Shown here piece by piece: positions 20,366 to 33,700 of a DNA stretch of 64,000 nt. The translations under genes were made by a program, and so were the position numbers. The notes beneath the pieces were generated by a model, which worked only from the letters and a program-made list of their open reading frames with translations, was not told the DNA's origin and searched no databases. The DNA is from Colias croceus (lineage: Eukaryota; Arthropoda; Insecta; Lepidoptera; Pieridae). The first letter of the stretch is position 1, and each line of letters opens with the position of its first letter. The stretch lies in the NCBI RefSeq assembly GCF_905220415.1, contig NC_059556.1:7886501-7950500 (forward strand), written 5' to 3'.

Positions 20366-23209
20366 ATGCCTCTATAATACTTCTAAAACAGAGAACTATA
20401 CTAAAAATTAGGTAAGGCGAATGGATTTATTTTTATTTTATTTATCCAGTAGTATAGCGCGCGCGCTGTAACGTAATTAGAAATAATATAAGCTTACCTT
20501 TCAATCGCGGAATTTTGTAAAAAAAATCAATGAAATTTCCAAGAATATAGACACCCACTACCCGAATCACACTTGGCCAATATTAAATTGAATTTCCATC
20601 AACCCCATCACTACATTATACTCATAATTAGCCGCCAACTCCAACAACACAATGCAAATGCTCAGGTGCGTAACAAAACAATTAATTCAAAAACCCGCAT
20701 TTGATTAGAGAAATCAAATGGTTTATTGTGCGTGGGGTGAAATGAGAAATCGCTAAGAAATTTAGTTTGTCACGTTTCGACCGTGTTTCCGGTGGTTTTT
20801 GTACGATCATTTTTGTTTGATGCATAGATATCGTGACGTATAGAGGTGCAGTTTATTTATTTTATATGGAAGTAGATAATAAGTAAGTAGGTAGATGTTT
20901 TGACATTAGTTGTCTTCTACACAGTCAATACAGTACCTACGTATATTATATGCTTTGGTTAGGTCTAGTATTTTATGAATATATTGATATATTGGCTTTA
21001 ATCTATTAATTGTTTGCATGAATTAATTTGGCGTTTTGTAAGAAATGACACCTAGCAGAAGAATAGACAAAAAGATCGTAAGGAGCATTTCGAACCGCGT
21101 CCTTCGCTTTACCGTATCACCTTTGACCACCTTTTACCATCATGAAAAGCTAACTCACTAATAAAAAATATTTAGTATCCATGTCTACAACAACATAGGT
21201 CTATGGTAATTGCCCCTCGAAGTACACAGGTGTCGTAGTTTCACACGCGGATGTAACAAACTTTATGATAACTCGTTTATTTTATTGTTCATTGAGCAAT
21301 GGACTCGTTAAAATTTCCTCATCATTATTATTAAAATAAGTATTATTTTCCCTTGAATATACTTTAGGTGGTCAAACCTAATCATTAATTTGAACGTTAG
21401 AAACAACGAACTTTTCTCTGTATAAATACAATCGTATGAATGATTGTTTGTTTGTCTGATCGATATCTAGTGGAAATGAAAATATGAAAAAAGAAAAATA
21501 CAAAATTTGTGTATATTTAATTATTGCGAAATTTTTAAGCAAACATAGAGAAAGGCAGGCAGCAGGACGCGACTTTATTTTAATATGTAGTAACGATGAT
21601 CGATTACATTCACACCAGACTCGAACGATTTTCTTTGAACTAATTTCCAAGTAGATTAGTACCAATCCTCTGGCATGCAAACAAAAAATCTATACCAAAG
21701 ACTCTTTCATGCAGTATAATTATTATAGGTATATTAAAAAATAAATAACGAACACAAGTGTATCTTCCCATGCACTGAATTCATTTCTATTCATGATTCA
21801 TCAATTTATTGCATTTGAATAATTAACGTGGGAATACACGCGATAAACTGCTGTAAAATGTTTTGCGGTCAAAGGAATAACCAAATAATAAGAAAAAAAT
21901 ACAATTGGTAGTGATCGTTATAGGTCATAATAAATAATTGTACCTAATTACGATGTTATAACCAATTACAGTATACGATATACTGCTATTATTTTACCAA
22001 AAGTTCACAGGTTCACAATTTTTTGCTAATTTAAGAGTTAACTTCATTTTTTTACAATACAGGTAACATCTAGGTAACATCTGTTTGACACAGCTTTTAA
22101 GGGACCTAAGTACCTAACCGATCTATTGTCAAGATCTCAGCAACAGTAGCCAAGAATTTTAAGTTTTCTGAACTTTTCAAGTGAAAGTAGTAATAGATAC
22201 TATTTACTTTTCAAAATACGACCATGCAAGATAATTAACAGGTTTTTTTCATTGATTTACCTGCTCTCAAGTACGAAATAAAATAAAAAACATTTCGTAT
22301 TACACAAAATAATGACCGTATTATTTCAAAATATCCGCCAATTACTCTCGCACGAAACACAACCTGTTAAATAGAAATAATAAATGATTACATCAAAACA
22401 TAGCCCCATTGCGATACGGTTTAATTAAATTAATTGTTAGCAGTCGCGATATAAATGACGAGCTATGAAATGGACGAAAAAAATAGATTTTTAGAAGATA
22501 AAAGCAATAATAAAACACTTCCCCTTGTAAAGTGCGGTCTGTGTGCGACGATTGTGGAATATCCTGTATGGTTAGTTTTTTATAAGAAATACATAGGTAT
22601 AAAAGTTTTTTAAACTTCGCACTTTTCTCTAAATATATAAGTAATTAATGGTGATGTTTTTAACTGACTATCTAATATTAAAGTATGATTTTAAATTTTT
22701 AAGCGCGATGAATTTTCATAAATAAGCTTTTTTTTCACGTAATTTATTTTAAAACAAAAAAACACACACATTAAGTTATAATTGTAAAATTCAAATGTTA
22801 TTTAACACAAAGGGACTCATATAAATTTCCACAAAAAATAAAATATCGTATACTATTCCTTCAAATGAATGTTCGAATCCCATTCCCTACACACGACAAT
22901 TCGTAGTAACGGATCCGTCCCGTACCCGCATGATGTTGCAGTCTATGTATTACATAGCAAATACATAATAAGCTGGTCAGTGCACGTGCTGATATAAATC
23001 ACTACCGTTAGCACTATAATGTGGGAAGATGGTTGTTTTTTAACCGGAATTATAATTTGTTTTTGTATAATCAATGGGAGAGTGTTGAAGAGAAGTTTGT
23101 AAGCTTTGGACGTTTGTCTGATTAAATTTGAAATATTATTTAAATGATTTAGTTTATGATGATATAGTAACCACGGCTACATTATATTATTTACTTCCTT
23201 GCTATTATT
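20366..23209. other. AT-rich spacer of about 2.8 kb, nothing assigned
   Basis: No gene, RNA or named repeat is recognised. A minus-strand ORF of about 100 codons (21378-21680) has no motif and is within chance length for this composition. Confidence 0.45.
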
Positions 23210-23425
23210 GCTGTTCCCTGCGATTTCACCCGCTTGCGCCGCTCCTGTTAGACTTAGCGTGATGATAATATTATATAGCCTATACTCTATAGCCTTCCTC
23301 GATTTTTAATGGGCTATCTAACACCGAAAGAATTTTTCAAATCGGACCAGTAGTTCCCGAGATTAGCGCGTTCAAACTAACAATCAAACAAACAAACAAA
23401 CTCTTCAGCTTTATAATATTAGCTT
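23210..23425 (-). mobile_element. Helitron-like element, family F, ends worn
   Basis: On the minus strand it has CTGAAGAGTTTGTTTG, GCGCTAATCTCGGGAACTAC and TGGTCCGATTTGAAAAATTC in the family order. The GC-rich end (GGCGCAAGCGGGTGAAATCG) is drifted and the terminal CTAGT is lost. Confidence 0.65.
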
Positions 23426-24278
23426 TTACATGTGGTAATGTGATAAAAAGTCTACAGCTGCAGCTACTGTCTGAGCCCAATTTCATCTATTCATCCTCAT
23501 AACCCAAATTTTCTTCGTCTTAGTTTACAATGTATAAGAGCAAATTATGCAGCTGAAAATAATATGGCCAATATAGAAAAGTGTCTTCCATTTGAATCTA
23601 ATTAATAATAATAACACATCATTTCGCTGTTATAATCGTCATTCTCAATAGATCATATTCCACCGAGCTTTCCAGAAACTTTGCGATGATTCACATTCTC
23701 ATTCACAGAACACTAAAATCAGTGAATGAAAGGAAGAATTAGCTACATCCTAGCTTCCCTCGCGAAGGGTTTTCAAGCATTTCAAAGGCCTGAATCCTAG
23801 TACTTAAATGACTCATCACTCGCATGACTCATACGCCGTAATTAAAAATACCTTTCCGACTTCAGTCCTTACATTAGCTAAGAAAAATCTTATTGTACTC
23901 TCCCCTGAATAAATACCGTTGTGTCAATATTGACATTTCAATATTTTTAGCTCTTATTGTTAAGTACATAAGGGTTATTTTGGTTTCGATTTGTTTTCTT
24001 ATAGATGGTGCTTGCTTTCTGTTGCTAGGTGTCATTTGCATCAATCTACGTCCTATTAGGGGATTCTTAACATCATTAATTATATATGTGTCGTTTAATG
24101 GTTATTAATATTCTGGAGTCTAAGTTTGTATATTGTCAACAGCTGGTGTATATCTGGAATGTTTCTTGATAGTTCAGTTGGAAAGAGTTATGACTTATGT
24201 GTACGATTTTTGATGTAGTTTTAAACGCTTTACATAATAACCAATCATTTTGGAGAAAAGAGTGTCGTGTTATCTATA
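23426..24278. other. AT-rich spacer, nothing assigned
   Basis: An ORF at 23893-24108 is of chance length. No repeat is recognised. Confidence 0.45.
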
Positions 24279-24598
24279 TCTGTACTAATAATATTATTAT
24301 AGAGAGGAAAGGTCTGTATGTATGTATGGTTTTCACGCATAAACTACTGGACCGATTTCAAAAATTCTTTCACCAGTAGAAAGCTGCATTTTCACTGAGT
24401 AACATAGGCAATATTGCATTTTAAAAAAAAATTAGAGACCCTTACCAAAAATGCAATAATGTAACCCAAGGTGTAAAAATTCTGTTATCGCGTGCGCTGC
24501 GGAATCTATTCCTTGAAGTAAGTACGAGGATGATTCCTATGAAAAAAAAACACGTAAACATGTAGGTACCACGGGCGAAGCCGGGGCGGACCGCTAGT
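24279..24598 (+). mobile_element. Helitron-like element, long form (my family C2)
   Basis: TC at 24279-24280 follows a host A, and CTAGT ends at 24598. The 5' part GTATGGTTTTCACGCATAAA is shared with 27716, the middle with the truncated copy at 17750, and the last 90 bases (CCTTGAAGTAAGTACGAGGA ... GGCGGACCGCTAGT) with family D. It is therefore a mosaic of three recognised segments. Confidence 0.75.
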
Positions 24599-24744
24599 TG
24601 AATAATATTTTAATCATTTCAATAACTGAAAATTTAAACTACTTTTGCGCTTTAACATAGTTTTAATATAGTTTTCATTTCGAAATCGTTTATTTATTTT
24701 ATTAGAGTTGTATTAAAGGCATTTAGAAAACATTTTATTTGTAT

Positions 24745-25270
24745 TATATACATACAATGCTGTTAGTCTATGGAACTCCTTACCACTAAAGATAAGACTT
24801 GCTCCCTCTTTATCTTCATTTAAAAACCTTGTTCGGAAACATTTCTTCTTATCAGCCTTTAATTCGGAATAGTATATTTATTATATGTATTTACATTTAT
24901 TAGTATAGAATATATTTTATATACTTTATGCAGTTTTATGTATGTATTATCATTAATTATTTATTTGTTTTTCTATTATAATATATTATTATACATGTAT
25001 GTATAGTTATTTATGTGCATATATTGTACTTTTTATGCATACTTTTTATTTTCATGTTATTTAAATTCTAATTCTACTTCCAAAATTTTATTTACTGAAT
25101 ATTTCGCTTTTTTACCGCTTGGTTGCCTGGCAGAGATCACTGCTTAGTGATAAGGCCGCCAATTGTACTACATCTTTCTAGTACCATATTTTCTTTTTAT
25201 CGTTTCTTATTAAGTTATTATTTAATGTTTGTATTACAATAAAGTGTAATAAATAAATAAATAAATAAAT
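24745..25270 (+). mobile_element. LINE (non-LTR retrotransposon) 3' end
   Basis: A remnant of the reverse-transcriptase C-terminal end reads AVSLWNSLPLKIRLAPSLSS and then FKNLVRKHFF. The WNSLP plus FK-R-H pattern is typical of CR1/Jockey-like LINE termini. A 3' UTR follows with GGCAGAGATCACTGCTTAG and TGATAAGGCCGCC, and the element ends in an (AATA)n tail. The 5' part is missing, as usual for dead-on-arrival LINE copies. Confidence 0.7.
25250..25270 (+). repeat. (AATA)n microsatellite, LINE tail
   Basis: Several AAAT units directly after the LINE 3' UTR motif CAATAAAGTGTAAT. The tandem tail likely came with the retrotransposon. Confidence 0.75.
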
Positions 25271-26739
25271 ACAATGGTACTGGTATTATATTATGTCATA
25301 CAGTATACGTATACCTAAGAATAACAAAATCTGTGGCGAAAGTGACAATACTAAAAAAGTGATTGAGTTATACAATGCGAAATAAAATCAAAATGAAAGC
25401 AACAATGCTGTTCAAATTACAAGTCATTACCGCAATGACTCAATTGTAATTGCTGTTATAAAATGCACTCTATGTCATTACAATAGGGGCTAATTATTTG
25501 AATGGATTATGTGCAATTCTGGGTATTCTACGCTTCGAAGGATACAGGTCGGAGGCAGACAATGGGTGACGCATCTGCACTGATATTTAATCTTTGTTAC
25601 ATTTTGCTTAGTATTGTGATGGAATGTAACATAAACTGTTTTATAATTAGCCTTCCATATTACATTTAATTAGATTTATTCGTGTATAAAAATGTGTTTA
25701 CCTATAGGTAAAGTTACCTATTTTCATTTAAATCATTTAATTAGAAGGAAATGATAGTTACATAATTTTTATAATCGATACACTAAAATATCACTTTATT
25801 TATTGTTTAAATAAAAAAGGGATATTGTTTAGCAGACTGTTTATTTTATAACACTAACCTTATTATTCAATTAAACACACAATAAAATTTAAGTTAAGTG
25901 TTAATTAACAACAAACAAACAAAAATAGACCGAAATTAATAAGTACAAGCTAAACAAATGTTTGCTGTCAACAGAATAGATGTTAAGAACACGGGAATAA
26001 GTGTAGCGATTTTGAGTAAGTTTTGACTAATGTATAGTCATTATACTATGTCAGCGCCATATGGGTTATTTGATAAAAAATATTTATTTAAAGAATACAG
26101 TCTATAGTCTACATTATAGTTGAGTAAAAGGAAATTAGGAGAAATTACTAGGTATTTTATAAAATTAGACTAAAATAAGCATTATAATTAACATTCCCAT
26201 TATAATGAGAGAAATCGCTTCTTTGCGACGTGATAGAAATACAAACAAACAGTACCTAAACACACTTTCTTTTTAGCAAGGATTAGGTGGTAAGAATTAT
26301 TCCAGATAAAAAAAAATATTAAAAAATAGGCCAAGTCACTTGAGTCATTTGCAATACAAAAACACTAAAGACGAATCAGAATTTCAATATCACATTATAA
26401 TTTATGACACAATAATGAAATATTTAGATTTTATATTATTTGATATTATTTGATTATAGCACATATTGTGTAAAACTAAACACTTGTACATTAGCATAAT
26501 GGTATTTATTATAGCTTACGTGACCACATCTAAAGCACACATGTTTAGTCGCACGATCATTGAATTTCAATTAGCTTCTAATTGACAGAAAAATAAATTA
26601 TTTAAAAAATATACGAAAATAAAAATAAGCTCTCTTTTTTATGAGAGAGATATGGAATAAAAAAATCGATATAATACATTACTAGTAGTAGAAAATTGTA
26701 TCTATCGATCATAGAATGTCATATTATATTTTATAGTAC
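25271..26739. other. AT-rich spacer of about 1.5 kb, nothing assigned
   Basis: A slightly GC-richer patch at 25530-25590 shows no motif. No gene is seen. Confidence 0.45.
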
Positions 26740-26913
26740 ACTAGCGGTCCGCCCCAGCTTCGCCCGTGGTACATATTTACGTTTTCTCTACATAGGAACC
26801 ATCCTCGTATTTCAAGGAATATAATAAAAAAAGAATTATCGAAATCGGTTCACCCGTTCTCGAGTTATGCGCTTACCAACACATTTTGCGATTCATTTTT
26901 ATATATAAGAAGA
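26740..26913 (-). mobile_element. Helitron-like non-autonomous element, family D
   Basis: The 5' end TCTTCTTATATATAAAAATG on the minus strand begins at 26913 after a host A. The 3' end CGGACCGCTAGT is at 26740. The body matches 6877 and 48493 closely. Confidence 0.82.
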
Positions 26914-27342
26914 TATAATAAGTATATTGTATTATTTAGGAATTGTATTATATTATCTGAGGTACTACTATATTTAGGATAAATTCATAAAATACAATAA
27001 AAACATTCATAATATGTATTTTTATTTCTAAACCTAGAGAATATTATTTGGCAATAACATTCGATTTAGACTTGCATATTATTCGTCACCATAATATCCC
27101 GCCCAAGTAAGATAATTAAAAATCTGACAAAGCCTTTAATAAATGTTAATTTTATGCACCTTAAATTATGTATCTATAACATCGAGCACACTTGTTCACA
27201 ATTGAACAAATGTTAGCCTTTTTTGAATATATTATGACACTATTTTTTCATGGTCGATTTACTTACAGTAATTAGATATAGGTGGGCTTTAATTAGGTAG
27301 TTTATTACCTGCCATTAATTATTTAACTCGTTTATTTAAATG
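26914..27342. other. AT-rich spacer, nothing assigned
   Basis: I see no gene, RNA or repeat here. Confidence 0.45.
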
Positions 27343-27530
27343 CTAGCTTACCGCCCGCGGCTTCGCCCGCTTTGTCTAAAACCTAATAAATTATATACTA
27401 AAACCTTCCTCTTAAATCACTCTATCTATTAAAAAAACCGCATCAAAATCGGTTGCGTAGTTTTAAAGATTTAAGCATACAAAGGGACATAGGGACAAAG
27501 AAAGCGACTTTGTTTTTTAATAAGTAGTGA
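27343..27530 (-). mobile_element. Helitron-like non-autonomous element, family E
   Basis: The 5' TC is at 27529-27530 on the minus strand after a host A. The 3' end GCGGTAAGCTAG is at 27343. The body ACTACGCAACCGATTTTGAT is shared with 12026 and 50858. Confidence 0.8.
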
Positions 27531-27715
27531 TCTAGGTAAACGCTGTACTTATTGAAGTATTTTACAAACTTACCAAGATCATAATATTTTGCGATTAAAT
27601 TTAATTATGATCTCATATTTCTTTCCCTTTTAAGTTATTATTGAGAAAATAAAACAGAGACGTGATTGGTTTATGATTTAATTAACGTTTTCATTTTAAC
27701 CTTCTCGTCTGTAAT

Positions 27716-27898
27716 TATGTATGTATGTATGTATGTATGTATGTATAGTTACGTATGTATGTATGGTTTTCACGCATAAACTACTGGACCGATTTTGATG
27801 AAATTTGGCACAGACAATCCTTAGATCCTGAGAAAGAACATAGGCTACCTTTTATTGCGAAATATGTACCACGGGCGAAGCCGGGGCGGACCAATAGT
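27716..27898 (+). mobile_element. Helitron-like element, family C, with an expanded (ATGT)n 5' end
   Basis: It opens with an (ATGT)n tract (27716-27746) then GTATGGTTTTCACGCATAAA, ACTGGACCGATTTTGATG and the common end GGGGCGGACCAATAGT, in which CTAGT has become ATAGT. The microsatellite looks like an expansion of the GTATGTATG already present in the family. Confidence 0.7.
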
Positions 27899-28844
27899 GT
27901 TAATATAAATTAAAGATAATATAATATTATTATTATCATGACTATGAATAAGTAGGTAAACAAGAAAAATTTATACCAATTTCGTCTCATTTCTTTGACA
28001 AAATTTCATTACTTAGGTACATTAACCCAAAAATGCCATCTCGCGGTACAAAAGTACCCACTCAGATTTAATTTATAATCCCATACGTTGTGGTTTCACT
28101 TTATAGCACTAATTTGACGTTCGCTAGTAAACATTGTTCGCACTTGCATTCTCCCTGTTCCTTCTACATTGACTACAGTTTCATATTTAATTTTAATATT
28201 AATAATAATTAAAGGATTAATAATTTATCTGTTGGTATGCATGTGGTATGTAATTCATTCGAAAATGAAAGTAGATATTCATTTTGAAACAATAAAATAG
28301 TTTATACAACTAATTAGTTTCAGTTAAAAATAATAATGTTGGTGATCCTCAATAAAATTGATTACAAAATTATTTGAATTCTCCACATTAATTCATCTAC
28401 TCATATTGAGTTTATAAGCTAAGTCAGTAAGTAATCCATAATAAGCTCGCTACGAAGTGTGCGTAATGTCGAGATAAAGACGAATAAATCGCGTTTAATA
28501 TCTTTAAAAATATTCAATTTCTAAGCCATAATTCGTGTTTTTATGTTAAATGTTGCCTCTGTCGGCAAACAATCATACAAAACTAACTCATTTAAACCTT
28601 CACAAAAAGCACATATAATTTTCGGCCACTGTCGACCAATCCACTACATTGTCACAGTCCAGTCAATATTGAAATTTATGATCACCCATTGTGTTTTCAG
28701 CGTATTTTATATCTTTATTGGTCACTTTGAAAGACCCGATGGGGACAAAAAGGCCATCTCCCGTGTGGTCGGAACGGCGTAACTAATTGAGCTTAATGTA
28801 TCCATTGCATAAATAAGTAATACGTGTGTAAGAAATAATAATAA
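27899..28844. other. AT-rich spacer, nothing assigned
   Basis: An ORF at 28543-28782 is of chance length and shows no motif. Confidence 0.45.
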
Positions 28845-29332
28845 GGGGCCATCCATAAAGTATGTCACACTAATTTCATGATTTTTTGAGCACCCCCCCG
28901 TCCTTGTCACAGGTGGTCACATTTCTAAGACCCCCCCCCTTCCCTAGTATGACGTCACATGTTTTGCAATTTAACATCGAAAAATTATTAAATGAAAACA
29001 GCAGTTCCGAAATTAGTTTTATTTCCATTTAAATAAAGTACTTTTTTATGAAATCAATTTAATATAAAATATTTGAAACAATAACAAAAAAATAAACTAA
29101 CGAATAAATATAAATTGTCAACAAAACAATTTAAACCGTATTACCCTAAAGATAGAGTTGGACATATTTTTTAGTTTAATTTATATTTCAAATTACGCGA
29201 TTAGTACCTCTAGATTTTGAAATGTGATGTCACGAAACTTAAGACCCCTGCCACCCCTTGTCACACCATGTCACACTTTGTCGACCCCCTCCCCCCCCCC
29301 CTTTACGAGTGACGTACTTTATGGATTGCCCC
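28845..29332. mobile_element. PIF/Harbinger-like MITE, 488 bp, with TAA target duplication
   Basis: The left end is GGGGCCATCCATAAAGTATG; the right end on the other strand is GGGGCAATCCATAAAGTACG. Both go on with TCAC. TAA lies directly outside each end (28842-28844 and 29333-29335), the 3-bp duplication expected of PIF/Harbinger relatives. Inside each end are runs of 7-12 Cs next to GTCACA motifs; the middle is AT-rich and non-coding. Confidence 0.75.
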
Positions 29333-31700
29333 TAAGAAGTATTAATGATTTTTTGAATAAATAGATAATATTATTACTTATAATGGATTTGGTAACTTTA
29401 CATGATCGTGAGGAGATAACTGAAACTTGAAAACAACAAGGGAGAGCAATGTATTATGTACCTATTAATAAAAACATAATTAAAAAGATATCTTCTTATC
29501 TAAGTGTTTAAATTAACTTCTTCTGAATATTTACCTACCGGTTGGTATGCAAAAAAAACCTTTTTAATAACATTTTTACATCTAACATATTTATTAATTA
29601 TTCCACGAAAATGATAAATAAAATCCATACAAAAAATATTTATTAAAATGTTCAATCTGACCCATTACATTCGCTGTGTGGTCCGCAAAAAGCGTATCGA
29701 ATTAAGGGTTTGCAAAATAGAGGCGTTTTCTTGTTATCATAATTCTTTGTACGGTTCGTGATGCTGTGAATAATTCCAACGACATATTTATAAAAGAAAC
29801 GTATTTCTTTACACCAATTTTAAGACGATAAATTAGGTAAATTGGAATTTGTGGTGGGTCGCTTCTGACGGGATTATTTATGTCGAAATGAGTGTTATCG
29901 CTTAGAAACCGATGATAATGAAAGAAGAGGTTTGTAAATTAGTAGAATATTTATTTTTAGAGCCTCAGAGTCTGAATGCTATATTGAAAAATAAGGCCAT
30001 TCAGTTATGTACTAACTATCTACTTCAAAATAGTAATTAACAGGAGTATATAAAAATAAACAGATGCTAGATATATTATTATATCCCGATTTAATGTAAC
30101 CACATGAAAGCAAGAAAAGCAAGAATCGGGTTCGATTACCATAACAGTTTACTTTCATTTCTAAAAAAAACAAACTATATTACCACAAACAAAAAAAAAA
30201 TCACACTATCATTCCAATTCCACCAATTTAATTCGCTCAGTATTTATCTACGAAACCGAAATTAATCTTATAATCTGTATTAAAAATAAAAATCACATGT
30301 GCTCCATTTCAGTCACTTTAACTCCCCCTACTTTAGTACTTAAATCCACGGTACACCCTCGCATATTTCACCCTTCAACGGTTTAGTGTGCTTTAGATAA
30401 AATGTTTGAACTTTCCAAATGTAGATTTATCATAAATGGTTATAAATATAAAGGCGGGGATACACAGAGATTTAAAGTTAAAAAGTAAAATCCTGTTGTT
30501 TGTGGAGCAGATTTCACTAGTTCAACTGGTCGTTTTCCTAAACAGAAAGTTATGAAAGTCTTGTGAAAATTTTGTATTTATTTAGACCAGGAAACTCGGC
30601 AGCTTTGACCACTCTACTGAACAACTGTTTCTGTTTACTTGATGGCAAACAAGCAAATTAGTCATTAGCTTATTTTAATGCTTCATTAACTTTTGTTATT
30701 TATGTTTTATATTTAAAAAAATCTTCTTGTACTAAGGATGTCCAATGTGCAATTACAGTGTTTTCATTAATAGCACATCATCTTAAAAATGCCACATTAT
30801 AGTGTAATCTACAATTAAGCAACGTGTTGAAAAAAATAGGATGAAATAAATATTGCAAATGTTTTGTGTTCCCAGTACACAACCATCCTTATTTGACTTA
30901 TTCGCTAGCTTAATACCGATAGAAGGAAACCAAATGTTGGTCATCATGACTGCTCAGATTTTGGTAAGAGGGAGCAAAAGCCTCTCAATATTATATCTTT
31001 ATGCTGATATTAACACACTATGAGAATCATTTATCTGAAATAAACTTCTGTTTTCATATTTCCAAACCAATTTTTTTGGCAATATAGAGTTGTGTGACTT
31101 TTATTTACTTTTTTCACTGAATAAAATAATAACAAACATGACAGTTAAGCTACAGTCCATGGAGATATAAAAGCTAACATAACAAAAACCCGTCTCTATA
31201 ACTAGCTTCAATAGGCTATAGTTGTTCAATGATTTATATTTATAAAGAAAAAAAATCGTCCTTTGCACAACAAATGTACTTAAAATTTAGCACAAGACTC
31301 CCTCAATGACTCAATTACGTCACAATACCTCGAACACAATAAATATCCAAAATAATGTCAAAATGATTAATTATCTGACCCCGCTAACAAGTTACGGTAA
31401 CAGGTGAGGCCATTACAGATTATATACGCTAATTTGAGTTTAGCGCCATCTGTTGGCAACGCAACGATCACAATCTATCAGTGTATGAATCATTGCGTTT
31501 TTGCGGTATTGTTTGGGAAATTAGTGTAAAACGGTGGTATTATAGTTGTAAAACATATTAAGAGTCATAACTCTACGTTTAAAGGAACTGCTTATAAGTA
31601 ACAAAAAATATTTTTTTATGAAATTTTAAGAAAGTATGTAAATAATATTAAAATAAAAAAAATCTTCTTTAAAGATTTTATTTTAAAGTTAGTTATTTTA
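29333..31700. other. AT-rich spacer of about 2.4 kb, nothing assigned
   Basis: I see no gene, RNA or repeat here. Confidence 0.45.
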
Positions 31701-31830
31701 GAATAGAATAGAATAGAATAGAAACACATTTATTCCCAAAAAATTAAACAGTACATTAAATAACAGAAAATACTTATAACTTAAAAAACAAGGTATAACT
31801 GGGTAAAACAATACAAACAAAAAATTTTTA
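31701..31830 (-). mobile_element. Possible LINE 3' end with (ATTCT)n tail
   Basis: A (GAATA)n run at 31701-31722 is followed by GAAACACATTTATTCCCAAA, which on the minus strand reads as a polyadenylation-type end (GGGAATAAATG) leading into a pentamer tail. The body beyond is AT-rich and not recognised. Confidence 0.35.
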
Positions 31831-33612
31831 AGCAATCGATATAATAATTATGAGCATTTTAATTATAAGTATTTTAAACAAAATTGTTTATTTACATTAT
31901 TTAAGACCGCGTATTGGTGGTATAATTTTCCAAAAATAACATCTAAACAATATAACATAATCTAAGAGAATCTGCAAATTTGAACGAAATATCCTTAAAA
32001 TCTTAATAAATATTATCACAAGCCCACACTTAGTTCCGTACCACAAAAAAACTGCGAGATCACTCAATTTATCAATAAATTTCGAGATATTTTCCGATAC
32101 CTTAATTTCCTGCGATTCGATTACGGCATTAAGGCATTAGACATATCGCAAAGTCAGCAAGGCCACCATTTTTCATTCATCTGTTATGTGGAACCCCAAA
32201 AAATCACTTGCCGAATTGCTCTTCATAATCCGAAACTAATTCATCATGCTTACTTATTCATTGGCATACATTAGTGGTATATTCTATTAAGCTGCGTAAT
32301 AAATAATTATAAAAGAAAATTGTATACAAAATGAAATTTATTTCGGCCTAACAATAATCAATTATGCAAAGACAGCGTCAATTACAAAGCCTGCATTTCT
32401 TCAATTCCTCAAACGTCAAAAACTCAATCATTATCGGAGCATTTCCTATAATTTTGTCACCTTTACCGCCATGCCTTTTCGTAATATACACTTCCGCATA
32501 AATCACATTAAAAACAAAAAAATGAACAAACAGAAAATTACAAACCATTTGACATATGACACCGCGAATATTCAAATTAATGCATTATCAATATGAGCAA
32601 AGGTGCACTTGAGTGGAACAAGGGCACTCCCTGTAAACTAACTTAACCTACCCGTGCCATAGTACAAAAAACTTCCTAATCAAATTCACCAGAAAGTGCC
32701 AGAACACCTACTATTTTACATACTGTGTATTTTACACTGTGGCGTTCAAATCGGGGGAGTTGGGGTAGAACGCACAGGTTATGACACTGTAATTTACGCG
32801 TAAATCAAATTTGACTGGTGGGTGTGCTCAGTTGTCTGGCACATATGTCGATGTTTCTATACTGTGCGTTTGAGTGCTTTCGTGTGTTTCGTGATGAATA
32901 GAAATAAAGCTGTGCGTAAGGGCGGACGCTATTGACACGCATCGCTAGTCTACCGATGGTATTATCCAATTTTGTAGGAATGTATATTATATAAATATAG
33001 ATAATAAATAATAAACATTTACAAATATTCGTAGGAATTTTCCTATCTCCATAACAGAGTTTGTTTTCTTTACAGTACCTGCTGAATTTTCGAGAAAATC
33101 TTACTCATAGTTATTAATAATGCCCACGTTAAATTAAAAAGAAAAATCCACACTTATTTTACGAAATTAATTATATAAAAAGAAGAGAAGAATAACCAAC
33201 TATCAGAACAAATAATAAAACAAATAAGTGAAGTTTTGCAAAATTTTGTGCATATGCTAAAGATTTTTTCCAATAATCCTATTTATTAATTTCAAAATAT
33301 CGACCAGTTATATTATGTAATTTCTTTAAAATAAATAACAATGAGGTAATCATTAAAAAAGGCTATAATTTATAAAGTTTGAACACGTGCGTTTCGTCCT
33401 ATTGTTTTGTTCACGGTAAAATTACGCACGGCTAGATCATAATCGTAAAGGGTTACTAAGGCAATATGGTTTAATACGATGATTTGCATGTTTTTTTGTA
33501 TTTAACAACGGAATCTTATGTTCATTAAAATCACCTGTGAATAACGAAAAAAATAATAATTTGAAGACAAAATCTTCAAAATCAAAATCAGGGAAAGATT
33601 TAATAAATAATA
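31831..33612. other. AT-rich spacer of about 1.8 kb, nothing assigned
   Basis: Around 32810-32930 the sequence is less AT-rich, with GCTCAGTTG, an insect initiator-like motif. No exon can be supported. Confidence 0.4.
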
Positions 33613-33700
33613 AATAAATAAATAGATCTTTATTTCAGATACCAAAATACATATTTATATAATTACAATTACATTTACAATTTTGAATATTTTAGGAACA
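33613..33700 (-). mobile_element. Possible LINE 3' end with (TTTA)n tail
   Basis: (AAAT)n units then AGATCTTTATTTCAGATACC. On the minus strand this is a TCTGAAATAAAGATCT end followed by a tetramer tail, a pattern seen at lepidopteran LINE ends. No coding remnant is seen. Confidence 0.35.

Noticed and set aside
22855..22890. TTCGAATCCC resembling a tRNA T-loop
   Set aside because: No stem and no A box upstream; not a tRNA.
32810..32935. Possible promoter with GCTCAGTTG initiator and a later GTAAGG donor-like site
   Set aside because: No downstream exon could be linked, so it was not called.
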